A stretch of 64,000 nucleotides of DNA from Agitococcus sp. (GCA_030646715.1 JAUSLJ010000029.1:84845-148844); one strand, 5' to 3'; counted from the first letter of the stretch, positions 48,789 to 58,900 are shown. Notes: generated by a model not told the origin, from the sequence alone. Numbers and translations: made by a program.

Positions 48789-49514
48789 ATGACTATTACT
48801 CATGCCAACGCTCAACAATGGGCAACCGATTACGACGAAAAAAGCCCACAAGAAATTCTAGCCTTAGTGCTTGATAACTTTGACAACGCCGCCATTTCTT
48901 TTAGTGGCGCTGAAGATGTAGTGTTAATTGATATGGCCGCTAAATTGGGCAAGCCATTTCGTGTTTTTTCTTTAGATACGGGTCGTTTGCACGCTGAAAC
49001 TTATCAATTTATTGAGAAAGTGCGTAATCACTACAAAGTCGCCATTGAGATTTGCTTTCCTGAGTCGGCACAAGTGCAAGAAATGGTTAATGCCAAAGGC
49101 TTGTTTAGCTTTTATGTTGATGACCACAAAGAATGCTGCACCGTGCGTAAAGTTGCGCCATTGAAGAAAAAATTAGCGACATTAGACGCGTGGGTGACAG
49201 GTCAACGTAAAGACCAAAGTCCCGGAACACGTTTAGCCGTACCAGTTGTTCAAGCCGATGCCGCATTTAGTGGTGCGGGTAAACAGTTGATTAAGTTTAA
49301 TCCGTTGTCTAATTGGACTTCAGCACAAGTTTGGGATTACATCCGTACTAATGAAGTGCCTTACAATGCGCTGCATGAAAAAGGCTTTACCAGCATTGGT
49401 TGTGAGCCTTGTACACGTGCTATTTTGCCAAGCCAGCATGAGCGTGAAGGCCGTTGGTGGTGGGAAGAAGCAACGAAAAAAGAATGTGGTTTGCATTCGG
49501 TGAATTTGAAGTAA
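48789..49514 (+). CDS. cysH: Adenylyl-sulfate reductase (APS type CysH)
   Basis: 241 aa. P-loop-like '[14 protein letters not shown]' (37-50), two Cys pairs C116-C117 ('ECCTVRK') and C205-x2-C208 ('GCEPCTR') that bind a [4Fe-4S] cluster, and the catalytic C233 in 'ECGLH' at the end. The Cys pairs mark the enzyme as the APS-reducing form, not the cluster-free PAPS reductase of E. coli. It makes sulfite, the substrate of the reductase encoded at 34.6 kb. A thioredoxin-like protein gene follows in the same direction, a plausible electron donor. Confidence 0.93.
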   Translation: MTITHANAQQWATDYDEKSPQEILALVLDNFDNAAISFSGAEDVVLIDMAAKLGKPFRVFSLDTGRLHAETYQFIEKVRNHYKVAIEICFPESAQVQEMVNAKGLFSFYVDDHKECCTVRKVAPLKKKLATLDAWVTGQRKDQSPGTRLAVPVVQADAAFSGAGKQLIKFNPLSNWTSAQVWDYIRTNEVPYNALHEKGFTSIGCEPCTRAILPSQHEREGRWWWEEATKKECGLHSVNLK

Positions 49515-49522
49515 AACAAAAG

Positions 49523-49599
49523 CCCTCACTCTAACTCTCTCCCTCATGGAGAGAGGACAATTCCCCCCCTCTCCTTGAGGGAGGGGGTCGGGGTGAGGG
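49523..49599. repeat. GC-rich palindromic intergenic repeat (REP-like) after cysH
   Basis: Outer arms CCCTCAC (49523-49529) and GTGAGGG (49593-49599) continue inward with imperfect pairing (CTCTCTCCCTC against GAGGGAGGGGG), giving a large hairpin. Sequences of the type 'CCCTCACCCCAACCCTCTCCC' are common dispersed repeats in many bacterial genomes. It could stabilise the cysH 3' end or terminate its transcript. Confidence 0.8.
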
Positions 49600-49619
49600 A
49601 ATAAACTGAGGAGTCATTT

Positions 49620-49955
49620 ATGAATATTGTGATGGTAAAAAAGATTTTGGCAGATGGTTCACCATGCAAAAAATGTGGTGAAGTCTTGGCAAAAATGGAA
49701 GCCGATGACCAATTCAAATTTATTGATGAAATTTTAATAGCTGACGAGCGCGATGCTGAATCTGACGGCATGAAGTTAGCGAAAAAACTCGGTGTCGACC
49801 GCGCGCCTTTTTTTGTCGTGACCCAAGATAATGGAACGCAAACCATCTATACCGTGTATTTAAAGTTTGTCAAAGAAGTACTCAATACGGCAACATCTGA
49901 AAAAGACGAATTAAAAGAGCTTATGAACAATAGCCAAGATTTGGATTTTTTGTAA
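49620..49955 (+). CDS. Thioredoxin-like protein downstream of cysH
   Basis: 111 aa. The start follows GAGGAG. A CxxC motif sits at C16-K-K-C19 ('SPCKKCGEVL'), then a thioredoxin-like alpha/beta pattern with a cis-Pro-like 'DRAPFFVVTQDNG'. Mostly acidic, with no signal peptide. Its place just behind cysH, a thioredoxin-dependent enzyme, suggests it reduces APS reductase, or serves in a related thiol step; this is inferred. It is not a standard thioredoxin (no WCGPC) or glutaredoxin. Confidence 0.75.
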   Translation: MNIVMVKKILADGSPCKKCGEVLAKMEADDQFKFIDEILIADERDAESDGMKLAKKLGVDRAPFFVVTQDNGTQTIYTVYLKFVKEVLNTATSEKDELKELMNNSQDLDFL

Positions 49956-49972
49956 GTTATGAGGAAGTTATC

Positions 49973-50233
49973 ATGTTGCGTTGGTTTGTTATAATCAGCT
50001 TATGGATGTCAAATAACGTGCACGCCCAACAACCCTCTATCAGCCAAGAACAATGTCGTTACATGGCTAAGGCGATGATTGCTGAAGGTAAAAAGAATAT
50101 TTCACGCAGTAACCGCCCAGAAGATGTGGCAATGTGGATAGCACTCACAGACGACTGGCAGCAACGACTTAATGCTGGCGAAGACCCCTGCGCAGTCTAT
50201 CGAGATATTTTTAAAGCCAGCACCAAAATCTAA
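49973..50233 (+). CDS. Small exported hypothetical protein
   Basis: 86 aa with a clear signal peptide (cut near NVHA-QQ). The start follows GAGGAAG about 6 bases upstream. The mature part has two Cys ('QEQCRYMAKAMIAEG' and 'GEDPCAVYRDIF'), likely forming a disulfide around a helical hairpin. Function unknown. It lies 17 bases after the thioredoxin-like gene and is convergent with cysB (3 bases between stops). Confidence 0.65.
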   Translation: MLRWFVIISLWMSNNVHAQQPSISQEQCRYMAKAMIAEGKKNISRSNRPEDVAMWIALTDDWQQRLNAGEDPCAVYRDIFKASTKI

Positions 50234-50236
50234 ATT

Positions 50237-51211
50237 TCACAAAACAGGCAATTCTACATTGTGAAAGACTCGCTCTAAATCTTCAGGCGTTTCCGCTAAA
50301 ATCGCGGCCTCTACTCTGGCGCGTGTTAGATGCGGGGCAAAATCTTTCATAAAATCAAACATAAAGCTACGCAACCACATCCCTTTTCTAAAAGCTATTT
50401 TGGTGGTACTGGATTCAAATAAATGTCCCGCTTCTAATGCCACTAAATCGGTATCTATTTCAGGCTCATAGGCCATGTGGGCAATAATACCAACTCCCAT
50501 ACCCAATTTGACGTAGGTTTTAATCACGTCTGCATCCGTTGCCGTAAACACCACTTTCGGATTTAATCCGCGTGCTTGAAAGGCTTCATCTAAACGAGAA
50601 CGACCTGTAAAACCAAAAACATAGGTCACTAAAGGATAATCGGCTATCGCTTCTAAGGTCAGTTTGGGCAATCTTGTTAATGGATGATTTTTAGGAACAA
50701 CAACTGAGCGATTCCAACGATAACAGGGTAACAAAATCAAATTACTAAAATGCTCCATCGCTTCAGTGGCAATGGCAAAATCAACCGCCCCTGTAGAAGC
50801 CATTTGTGCGATTTGTTGCGGTGTGCCTTGTTGTAAATGCAAGGTGACATCGGGGTAATGTTTGCGAAAGGCATCAATGACAGGGGGCAGTCGATAACGT
50901 GCTTGAGTGTGCGTGGTGGCAATGGCCAATTTACCACTGCGAGGATTACTATATTCCTCTCCCACCTGACGAATATTTTCGGCTTGTCGCAACATCTCAC
51001 GAGCAATATTGAGAATCTCTTGCCCTGCGGGGGTGATTTGGGTGAGATGTTTGCCGTTACGGGTAAATACTTCGACACCTAATTCATCTTCCAACAAACG
51101 AATTTGTTTGCTGACACCTGGTTGTGAGGTATAAAGGTTTTGTGCCGCCGTCGATACATTCAAATTATTACTGGCTACTTCGCAGATATAACGCAATTGT
51201 TGTAACTTCAT
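50237..51211 (-). CDS. cysB: Transcriptional regulator CysB
   Basis: 324 aa from ATG 51211, where CysB proteins begin ('MKLQQLRYICEVASNNLNVS'); longer frames add 2 or 19 non-conserved residues. LysR-type: N-terminal winged HTH ('TAAQNLYTSQPGVSKQIRLLEDELG') and a C-terminal periplasmic-binding-like domain ('IATTHTQARYRLPPVI' and 'VVVPKNHPLTRLPKLT'). CysB activates sulfate uptake and cysteine genes when N-acetylserine is bound, and is repressed by sulfide. It fits with cysI, cysH and the transporters nearby. Its start is divergent from the TauE gene. Confidence 0.95.
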   Translation of the reverse strand: MKLQQLRYICEVASNNLNVSTAAQNLYTSQPGVSKQIRLLEDELGVEVFTRNGKHLTQITPAGQEILNIAREMLRQAENIRQVGEEYSNPRSGKLAIATTHTQARYRLPPVIDAFRKHYPDVTLHLQQGTPQQIAQMASTGAVDFAIATEAMEHFSNLILLPCYRWNRSVVVPKNHPLTRLPKLTLEAIADYPLVTYVFGFTGRSRLDEAFQARGLNPKVVFTATDADVIKTYVKLGMGVGIIAHMAYEPEIDTDLVALEAGHLFESSTTKIAFRKGMWLRSFMFDFMKDFAPHLTRARVEAAILAETPEDLERVFHNVELPVL

Positions 51212-51322
51212 TGCCATTCGCCCATATTCTTTTAAGTTATAATCATATACCAAAATTGTTTGATACACATATAAACAATCCGCTACATTACGCCTCTATT
51301 TTTCCACAATGATGTCTTTAGC

Positions 51323-52222
51323 ATGTTGACCGATTTTCACTTTATTTTCGCTGGCGCATTAGTGGGTTTTTGCGTCGGTGTCACAGGCGTTGGCGGTGGC
51401 TCGCTGATGACTCCGATTTTAATCAGCTTTTTGAAAATCGAACCTCACATTGCTATTGGTACAGACTTACTTTATGCCGCTATTTCTAAATTTTGTGGCT
51501 CTTTAGTTCATGCAAAAAAACTCAATATTGTTTGGCCAATTGTGTTTTGGTTATCGCTGGGAAGCATTCCCGCATCATTAGGTACAACATGGGCGTTAGA
51601 CCATTTTATGGGCGGCGCAAAAGAATATAAAAAGCTTTTGACCATCGTTTTAGGCGGAATGTTGATTTTAACAGGCGCGTCTATTGTCTTTAGAACACGC
51701 ATTGAAGCTTTTTTTAATCGTCATCAACATGATGTTGCAGGCGAAGCATTAACTGCCGATGAACATAGCGAAGTCATTATTAAGCATAAAGCATGGATTC
51801 TATTCATGGGGGTAGTGCTAGGCATTTTTGTCACTTTGTCTTCGGTTGGTGCGGGTGCGTTCGGTATTATGGCATTGGTATTATTGTTTCCTCGATTACC
51901 GATGATTCGTATTATTGGTTCAGATGTGGCTCATGCCGTGTTATTGACGTTGGTGGCAGGTTTAGGACATATGAAATCGGGTAATGTCGATATGCATTTG
52001 CTCGGTTTCTTGTTGATTGGCTCTATTCCTGCGATTGTTATTGGTACATTATTAAGCTCTCATTTACCTGAGCGGGCGATTCGTCGGGTGCTCGGGGTGA
52101 CGTTAATGCTATTGGGGACAAACTTTATTGTTAATCCTGTGAAGGCGAAACCGCCTGTAGTGACGACACCTGTCACCATCACGCTGCCAAAAGTATCTAC
52201 TCAAGCAGTTAGTGGAGTATAA
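51323..52222 (+). CDS. TauE/SafE family sulfite/organosulfonate permease
   Basis: 299 aa, eight or so membrane segments. N-terminal 'FAGALVGFCVGVTGVGGGSLMTPIL' (in parts) and second-half repeat 'VVLGIFVTLSSVGAGAFGIMAL' are the TauE/SafE signatures. These permeases move sulfite, thiosulfate, sulfoacetate or related anions, often as exporters. Placement next to cysB (divergent, 111 bases) suggests control by it and a role in sulfur balance; substrate unproven. The following small gene starts 2 bases after its stop. Confidence 0.9.
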   Translation: MLTDFHFIFAGALVGFCVGVTGVGGGSLMTPILISFLKIEPHIAIGTDLLYAAISKFCGSLVHAKKLNIVWPIVFWLSLGSIPASLGTTWALDHFMGGAKEYKKLLTIVLGGMLILTGASIVFRTRIEAFFNRHQHDVAGEALTADEHSEVIIKHKAWILFMGVVLGIFVTLSSVGAGAFGIMALVLLFPRLPMIRIIGSDVAHAVLLTLVAGLGHMKSGNVDMHLLGFLLIGSIPAIVIGTLLSSHLPERAIRRVLGVTLMLLGTNFIVNPVKAKPPVVTTPVTITLPKVSTQAVSGV

Positions 52223-52224
52223 AC

Positions 52225-52458
52225 ATGGCCAAATTTAGAATCGTATTAGGCATTATTTTGCTGCTGCTGGGGCCTATGCTCTTTTATTTTGGACTAAATG
52301 CCAAAACGGAAGGCATTGATTTGGCCGAACCCACTGGCGCAAAAGGGGCTGCGCTGTTTGAGTGGTTAGGGCCGTGGGGATTATTAGCTGTTTGTTGGAT
52401 TGGCGGTATTTCGGAAATTTTGACGGCAAAAAAATTGCTGCAAGACGAAAAAAAATAA
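52225..52458 (+). CDS. Small inner-membrane protein linked to the TauE/SafE gene
   Basis: 77 aa with two hydrophobic segments ('IVLGIILLLLGPMLFYFGL' and 'EWLGPWGLLAVCWIGGISEIL') and a charged cytoplasmic end. It starts 2 bases after the TauE/SafE gene and so is almost certainly translated with it. No domain recognised; an accessory subunit of the permease is a reasonable guess only. Confidence 0.7.
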   Translation: MAKFRIVLGIILLLLGPMLFYFGLNAKTEGIDLAEPTGAKGAALFEWLGPWGLLAVCWIGGISEILTAKKLLQDEKK

Positions 52459-52513
52459 GCTAAGTTTAGGAAAAGCACATGGGGCTGCCCTAATATGCCC
52501 CAAAAGCCAACAG

Positions 52514-54388
52514 TTAATGAACTTGAGGCAAAAATTTAATCACCGAAGTTGCTAATACCGAGCGGGCGTGTCTTAGGCCGATGCTCACTAAAGCATCAAA
52601 CAGAGACCACGCCAGTAGGTCATAACGCCCTACTTCTGGGCTAAATAATAAATCGGCATCGGCTCGAGACTGCATATTTTTCATTGAGCTGGCCATTAAC
52701 GAGCTTTGAATAAAACCTGATAATAAGGTTGGCACGAGATAACGACGGCGGCCATTGTTAAAAAATTTATCCAGTAAAAAGGTCATTGAACTGGGAATAT
52801 CATCAAAATCTGGTTTGCTATTGGGGAGATAAGAAAAATCCACGGCGATGATTCTTTTTGCACCAAAACTCGCCATGACATCGACAGGCAACGCGTTCAT
52901 AAAGGCGCCATCAACGTGTAAACCTTCACCCAAACGCACCATCGGAAAAATTCCCGGCAAGGCCGCAGAAGCGCGTACCGACTGCCATAATGAGCCGCGA
53001 CTATGAACTATTTCGTCGTTGCTGGTCATATCGCTGGTAATACAGAAGAAATTAAGCCATAAGTCCTCAATATTCATCGTTGCAGGAAACACGGATTGCA
53101 ACAGCCGATTGAGTTGTTTGCCCTGAAAAATAGATAAAATAGGTAATATATTTAAATCGAAAAACGTCGTTGGATTTTGACGAAACGAGGCACGTACTTT
53201 TTCTGCTAATTGACTCACAGGATGATCAAGAGCAACACCCGCCGCCATAATTGCGCCGATACTGGTGCCACCGACGCGATCGATAGGAATGCCTGCTTCT
53301 TCCAAGGCTTGAATCACACCAACCGCCGCTAGACCTCGCGCCCCGCCGCTACCAAGCACCAAGCCAATAGCATTGCCTGTGACAATACGCGCTAAACGCT
53401 CCATGTGCCGTTGTTCGTCTTGGCGAACATGTATGACTTCTTTGATCCAACTGCGTGGCTGTAACCAGTTTGCTGTGCCACTGGGCATCGCCGTTTCACA
53501 TGGATGCCACAACACTAATTGTTTGTCAGTATTGTAGCCTTGCCTTGTTGAATCATTTATCAATCGCTGCTCACACATTGAAGGCAGACAGTCATCAGAC
53601 GCATTGGCGAGCAATAAAATACGATCCGCTTGGCGCAAACAACGCTGCGTCCAAGCATCATCACCCGCACTGGCCAAATAAATCACAAAGTCATTTTGCG
53701 CTTCTAAAGTATCTAGCCATGCACTTAATCGCCGATATCGCTCGGAGTCCTGTTTGCCGACAAAGGCAATGCCCGTTTCCTGCAATTGTTGATCGACGCT
53801 TTGCGGGTCGAGTAATACCACTTTGCCGCAACGAGCAATAGCGGCGGTAAACTCACGACGAAACTTGAGCAAATCTAAATTATTGGAGAGTGGTAACACG
53901 GTAATATTACTGATATGGCGTAACTGTCGATTACGCGTATTGTTGGCACGAGTTCGCTTAATGACCAGTTTGGCAGTTTGCAGTAACAATTGCGGATATT
54001 GCATAAACCAACTATGTAAGTTCGCGGTAGCAATACGTACAACCACACTATCCCGTGTGGCCAAAATGGTAGCGCCACGAACATCGTCCGATAAAACCGC
54101 GACTTCACCGACCGTTTCACCGGGTTTAATATCACCCAAATGTTGGCGACTGCCATCGCTGGCTTGGCGAATAGCGCACAAACGCCCCGAAATAAGAAAA
54201 TAAGCGGCATCACCGACATCGCCTTGAGAAAACAAGGTATCGCCGCCTTCTAGCTCCAACCATTGACATTGGGAGAAAATCTCGTCCAAAACCTGTTCGT
54301 CGAGCACGCCAAAATAATTGGTTAAGAAGCGGCGAAATAATGCCGATTGCTGGCTGGAAGTGACATGATTGGCGGGGCTGGAGTCCAT
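52514..54388 (-). CDS. Patatin-like phospholipase with cyclic-nucleotide-binding domain (NTE/RssA type)
   Basis: 624 aa. N-terminal cNMP-binding domain (about 15-150, 'LEGGDTLFSQGDVGDAAYFLISG' in parts, 'PGETVGEVAVLSDDVRGATI'), a middle region (about 160-330) with a Rossmann-like look, and the patatin domain (about 335-620) with oxyanion loop 'GSGGARG' (about 342-348), nucleophile Ser in 'GTSIG' (about 373-377) and Asp in 'DGAFMNALP'. Bacterial homologues of human neuropathy target esterase of this layout hydrolyse lysophospholipids; ligand control by cNMP is assumed from the domain. No membrane segment is obvious. Confidence 0.9.
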   Translation of the reverse strand: MDSSPANHVTSSQQSALFRRFLTNYFGVLDEQVLDEIFSQCQWLELEGGDTLFSQGDVGDAAYFLISGRLCAIRQASDGSRQHLGDIKPGETVGEVAVLSDDVRGATILATRDSVVVRIATANLHSWFMQYPQLLLQTAKLVIKRTRANNTRNRQLRHISNITVLPLSNNLDLLKFRREFTAAIARCGKVVLLDPQSVDQQLQETGIAFVGKQDSERYRRLSAWLDTLEAQNDFVIYLASAGDDAWTQRCLRQADRILLLANASDDCLPSMCEQRLINDSTRQGYNTDKQLVLWHPCETAMPSGTANWLQPRSWIKEVIHVRQDEQRHMERLARIVTGNAIGLVLGSGGARGLAAVGVIQALEEAGIPIDRVGGTSIGAIMAAGVALDHPVSQLAEKVRASFRQNPTTFFDLNILPILSIFQGKQLNRLLQSVFPATMNIEDLWLNFFCITSDMTSNDEIVHSRGSLWQSVRASAALPGIFPMVRLGEGLHVDGAFMNALPVDVMASFGAKRIIAVDFSYLPNSKPDFDDIPSSMTFLLDKFFNNGRRRYLVPTLLSGFIQSSLMASSMKNMQSRADADLLFSPEVGRYDLLAWSLFDALVSIGLRHARSVLATSVIKFLPQVH

Positions 54389-54430
54389 AATTATTATTCC
54401 GATTAAATCGGTGCTGTGAGCTTACATAGC

Positions 54431-54518
54431 TCCTCCACCTGACAAGGGGGAGGCTGGGAGGGGGTTATTGGCTATGACGCTAAACCCCTCCCTAACCCTC
54501 CCCTTGTCAAGGGAGGGG
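54431..54518. repeat. GC-rich inverted repeat near nfuA
   Basis: CTCCTCCACCTGACAAGGGG... (54431-54467) is the inverted partner of ...CCCCTTGTCAAGGGAGGGG (54483-54518), separated by about 15 bases. Both contain the CCCTCCC/GGGAGGG and TGACAAGGGG elements that make up a widely dispersed bacterial intergenic repeat. It lies between the patatin gene start and nfuA. Confidence 0.8.
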
Positions 54519-54600
54519 ACGAACAAGTGGGCAGATTCTGTATTGCACTTCTCTTTAGTCTAGTGTGCATTAGCCACAGTTCAACTTTTGTTGAGCTGAT

Positions 54601-54633
54601 AAAAAACCCTGTTGCGATTAACAACAGGGTTTT
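54601..54633 (-). terminator. Rho-independent terminator of nfuA
   Basis: On the minus strand AACCCTGTTG pairs with CAACAGGGTT (10 or more pairs, 7-base loop) and is followed by TTTTTT. It lies about 40 bases after the nfuA stop. Confidence 0.9.
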
Positions 54634-54673
54634 GGCTTATTTACTAACGCTAACTTTACGAATTTATTCGTGC

Positions 54674-55279
54674 TTATTTGAAATAAGCGTTTTCACGGTG
54701 CGAATGGTCAGTGCTATCAGTAACACGTTGCAACTCAGGAATATTCGCTTTTAAGGTCGTTTCTACGCCCTGTTTTAAGGTCATATCCACAGCTGAGCAA
54801 CCTTGGCAACCGCCACCAAACTTCAATACCGCCGTTAAGCCTTCTTTTTCGTCTTCATATACTTCTAACAAACTTACATTGCCATTATGCGCCGCTAAAC
54901 CCGGATTGATTTCGCTAAACAACACATGGTTGATTCGTTCTTCTAAACTGCTACTTTCGCCTAATTGTGGCACTTTTGATTTAGGTGCTTTAAAAGTCAA
55001 CTGACCACCAAAACGGTCTTTGTTGTAGTCAATGACTGCATCTTCTAAATAAGGTGCGCTTTTGAACTCAATAAATGCTTCAAAGCCATCCATCGCCATC
55101 CGTACATCATCGGCTTGCTCTTCGCCTTGCGTACAATACGCCATACAGCATTCCGCTTTGGGTGTGCCTGCGTTTTCAACAAAAATACGCACAGCAATCC
55201 CGTCACTGCTTTGTTTGGCTAATAGTTCGCGTAAATAAACTTGGGCAGTCTCGGTAATATTGATGTTTAAATTGCTCAT
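54674..55279 (-). CDS. nfuA: Fe-S biogenesis protein NfuA
   Basis: 201 aa, standard. The N-terminal A-type-like domain ('[23 protein letters not shown]' in parts), degenerate in Cys, is followed by the Nfu domain with the CxxC of '[19 protein letters not shown]'. The dimer holds one [4Fe-4S] cluster and passes it to target enzymes, especially under oxidative stress or iron shortage. A single-gene unit with its own terminator. Confidence 0.96.
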   Translation of the reverse strand: MSNLNINITETAQVYLRELLAKQSSDGIAVRIFVENAGTPKAECCMAYCTQGEEQADDVRMAMDGFEAFIEFKSAPYLEDAVIDYNKDRFGGQLTFKAPKSKVPQLGESSSLEERINHVLFSEINPGLAAHNGNVSLLEVYEDEKEGLTAVLKFGGGCQGCSAVDMTLKQGVETTLKANIPELQRVTDSTDHSHRENAYFK

Positions 55280-55357
55280 AGCTCTCTCGTGATTAAACCG
55301 TCTTTGGGCGATTATACCTTATTTTTATAATATCCTACTATGGTGGTCGGGATTAGA

Positions 55358-55627
55358 TTAACGATAGACTTCGCGGCGATGGCCGACTTCAACCACCAAT
55401 ATCTCAAGCTCTTGGTCTTTGATGCGAACAATAATGCGATAATCACTGACACGATACTTCCATAATTCCCCCAAACGATTTCCTTGTAATGCTGCGCCCA
55501 CTATTCGTGGGTTGTCATGTAACAAAACTCGCTCACGCAGATAATGGGTAAGACGTTGCGCTGTTTGTCGGTCAAGTTTTTGTAATTGTTTTTTTGCTGT
55601 TTCAGAAATATTAATGTGCCAAGCCAA
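55358..55627 (-). CDS. RelE/ParE-superfamily toxin
   Basis: 89 aa: 'WHINISETAKKQLQKLD', 'GNRLGELWKYRVSDYRIIVRI' and 'VVEVGHRREVYR' are the usual RelE-type pieces, including the C-terminal 'GHRREVY'. The start is TTG at 55627 with GGAG 7 bases before it, inside the end of the antitoxin gene (17-base overlap). Toxins of this group cut mRNA in the ribosome or, in the ParE branch, inhibit gyrase. Paired with the antitoxin upstream. Confidence 0.88.
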   Translation of the reverse strand: MAWHINISETAKKQLQKLDRQTAQRLTHYLRERVLLHDNPRIVGAALQGNRLGELWKYRVSDYRIIVRIKDQELEILVVEVGHRREVYR

Positions 55628-55835
55628 GTTCTTTCTCCACCTCTTCTAAGCTGAATACTTGCTCTTGACCTGCATCAATGCGCTCAATCACTGCTTGAGC
55701 TAAATACATATCTTCTAAATCTTCTAAATGCTCTAAAATGGCTTGGCGCGCATAAAATGTTTTTGTCCGCCCTGTTTTTTTGGCGAGATCATCAAGACGT
55801 TTTTCTATATCGGCGGGTAAACGAATGGCTAACAT
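55611..55835 (-). CDS. RelB-family (ribbon-helix-helix) antitoxin
   Basis: 74 aa from ATG 55835, preceded by GAGGA 7 bases upstream; a TTG 18 bases earlier is less likely. Ribbon-helix-helix N-terminus 'LAIRLPADIEKRLDDLAKKTGRTKTFYARQAI' (in parts) and an acidic C-terminal part 'EDLEDMYLAQAVIERI' that neutralises the toxin. It likely represses its own operon. Overlaps the toxin start. A chromosomal type II toxin-antitoxin pair. Confidence 0.88.
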   Translation of the reverse strand: MLAIRLPADIEKRLDDLAKKTGRTKTFYARQAILEHLEDLEDMYLAQAVIERIDAGQEQVFSLEEVEKELGLAH

Positions 55836-55971
55836 GATTTTTTCCTCTGACAACTAAAACGCTATACACGTATATTATTCTTAGCACAAAGCAATAGAAA
55901 GGGCTTTGCGACAGTTGGTGAATTATTTGCTAAAATAGCATCCCCCGATTCTTGCTATTGATATTTACGCC

Positions 55972-58900
55972 ATGACTTCTTCCCGTTCCGATGTATTAAA
56001 AGCCGCCCTACAACAACGTATCCTTATTATTGACGGTGCGATGGGAACGATGATTCAACGGCATAAACTGCAAGAAGAAGATTATCGCGGGTCACGTTTT
56101 GCCGATTGGCCGCATGACGTCAAAGGCAATAACGACTTATTAGTGTTAACCCAACCCCATATTATTGCGGGCATTCACGATGCCTATTGTGCCGCTGGTG
56201 CAGACATTTTAGAAACCAATTCCTTTAACTCAACGGTGGTATCGCAAGCCGATTATCATATGGAAGAATTAGTTTATGAGTTAAACGTTGAAGCTGCTCG
56301 TGTTGCCCGTGAAGTTGCCGATAGATGGACAGCACAAACACCAGAAAAACCGCGTTTTGTCGCAGGTGTACTCGGCCCTACTTCGCGTACCTGTTCAATT
56401 TCGCCTGATGTTAATGACCCGTCTTATCGGAATGTGACATTTGATGAGTTGGTGACGAATTATCTACAAGCCGCAGAAGGTTTAGTGGAAGGTGGCGCAG
56501 ATATTCTGCTTATTGAAACGGTGTTTGATACCTTAAACTGTAAAGCCGCTATTTTTGCTGTACAAGAATTCTTTAATCGTTCGGGCAAGATTTTACCTGT
56601 GATGATTTCAGGAACAATTACCGATGCCTCTGGCCGTACTTTATCTGGTCAAACTGCCGAAGCATTTTGGAACTCGGTGCGTCATGGCAATTTGTTAAGT
56701 ATTGGTTTTAACTGCGCCTTAGGTGCAGATGCCATGCGCCCATATATTAAAGAAATTAGCGAAAAAGCCGATACTTTTGTCAGCGCGCATCCCAACGCAG
56801 GCTTACCGAATGCCTTTGGTGAATACGATGAAACACCCGAACAAACTGCCGCAATGGTCGGTGAATTTGCCGAAAGTGGTTTAGTGAATATTGTCGGTGG
56901 CTGTTGTGGTACAACACCTGAGCATATCGCCGCCATTTATAATGCCGTTAAACATTTACCACCACGCCAAGTGCCAGTGATTGCGCCTGCCTGTCGTTTA
57001 TCAGGTTTAGAACCGTTTAACATTACGCCTGAGTCATTGTTTGTAAACGTCGGCGAACGGACGAACGTCACTGGCTCGAAAAAATTCGCCCGTTTGATTC
57101 GCGAACAAAACTACGCCGAAGCTCTGGATATTGCCCGTCAACAAGTCGAAGGTGGCGCGCAGATTATCGACATCAACATGGACGAAGGCATGTTGGATTC
57201 GGAAGCGGCAATGGTCAAATTTTTGAACATGGTCGCCTGTGAGCCTGATATTTCCCGCGTGCCGATTATGATTGACTCGTCGAAATGGGAAATCATTGAA
57301 GCAGGTTTGAAATGTGTGCAAGGCAAACCCGTTGTTAACTCTATTTCCTTAAAAGAAGGTCACGACGAATTCGTCCATAAAGCGCGTTTGTGTCGTCAAT
57401 ATGGCGCGGCAGTGATTGTCATGGCGTTTGACGAACAAGGTCAAGCCGATACGGCGGCGCGTAAACGTGAAATTTGCGAACGCTCTTACCGCGTGTTGGT
57501 GGATGATGTTGGCTTTCCTGCCGAAGATATTATTTTTGACCCGAACATTTTTGCTGTGGCCACAGGCATCGAAGAACACAATAACTATGCCGTTGACTTT
57601 ATTGAAGCCACAGGCTGGATTAAGAAAAACTTACCCCACGCGATGATTTCGGGCGGTGTGTCTAACGTCTCGTTCTCCTTCCGTGGCAATGAACCTGTCC
57701 GTGAAGCCATTCATGCCGTGTTTTTATATCACTGTATTAAACAAGGCATGACCATGGGTATCGTCAACGCAGGTCAATTAGCGATTTACGATGATATTCC
57801 TGCCGACTTAAAAGAGCGCGTCGAAGACGTGATTCTCAATCGCACGCCCGAAGGCACAGAACGCTTATTGGATGTTGCCGAACAATATCGGCACGAAGGC
57901 GGCGCGGTTAAACAAGCCGAAAACTTAGAATGGCGTAATCAGTCAGTAGAAAAGCGTTTGGAATATTCCTTGGTCAAAGGCATTACTGCGTTTATTGATG
58001 TCGATACCGAAGAAGCCCGATTAAAATCTGCCCGTCCCCTTGATGTTATTGAAGGGCCATTAATGGCGGGTATGAACGTTGTTGGCGATTTGTTTGGCGA
58101 AGGCAAAATGTTTTTGCCGCAAGTCGTTAAATCGGCGCGCGTGATGAAACAAGCCGTGGCTTGGCTAAACCCGTACATCGAAGCGGAAAAAACCGTTGGC
58201 CAAACCAAAGGCAAAATCTTAATGGCCACCGTGAAAGGTGACGTTCATGATATTGGCAAAAACATCGTCGGTGTGGTGTTAGGCTGTAACGGCTATGACA
58301 TTGTTGACTTGGGGGTGATGGTTTCTTGCGAGAAAATCCTTGAAACTGCGATTCGTGAAAAAGTCGATATTATTGGCTTGTCGGGCCTTATTACGCCAAG
58401 TTTGGATGAAATGGTCTATGTCGCCCGTGAAATGCAACGTCAAGGCTTTAAAATTCCGTTGATGATTGGCGGCGCGACCACCTCTAAAGCCCATACTGCG
58501 GTCAAAATCGACCCGCAATATCATAATGATGGCGTGGTTTATGTCACCGATGCTTCACGCGCAGTGGGTGTGGCAACATCCCTACTCTCGCCTGAAATGA
58601 AGCCTGTATTTTTGGCCGAACGTAAAGCTGAATACGAAGAAGTCCGCGAGCGTCACGCCAAACGTCAACCTAAAGCCGCCAAGCTCAGTTACGCTCAAGC
58701 GATAGCCGAAAAATTCACTTTAGATTGGGATAATTACACCCCGCCTAAACCAAAAAAATTGGGCGTAGAAGTCTTAAAAGACTATCCGCTAGAAGAAGTC
58801 CGCAAGTACATTGACTGGACACCGTTTTTTATTACATGGAGTTTAGCGGGTAAATTTCCTGCGATTCTGAAAGACAGCGTTGTGGGCGTAGAAGCGACTC

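Noticed and set aside
55854..55971. Cobalamin riboswitch upstream of metH
   Set aside because: The leader is too short (118 bases) and shows no B12-box-like sequence.
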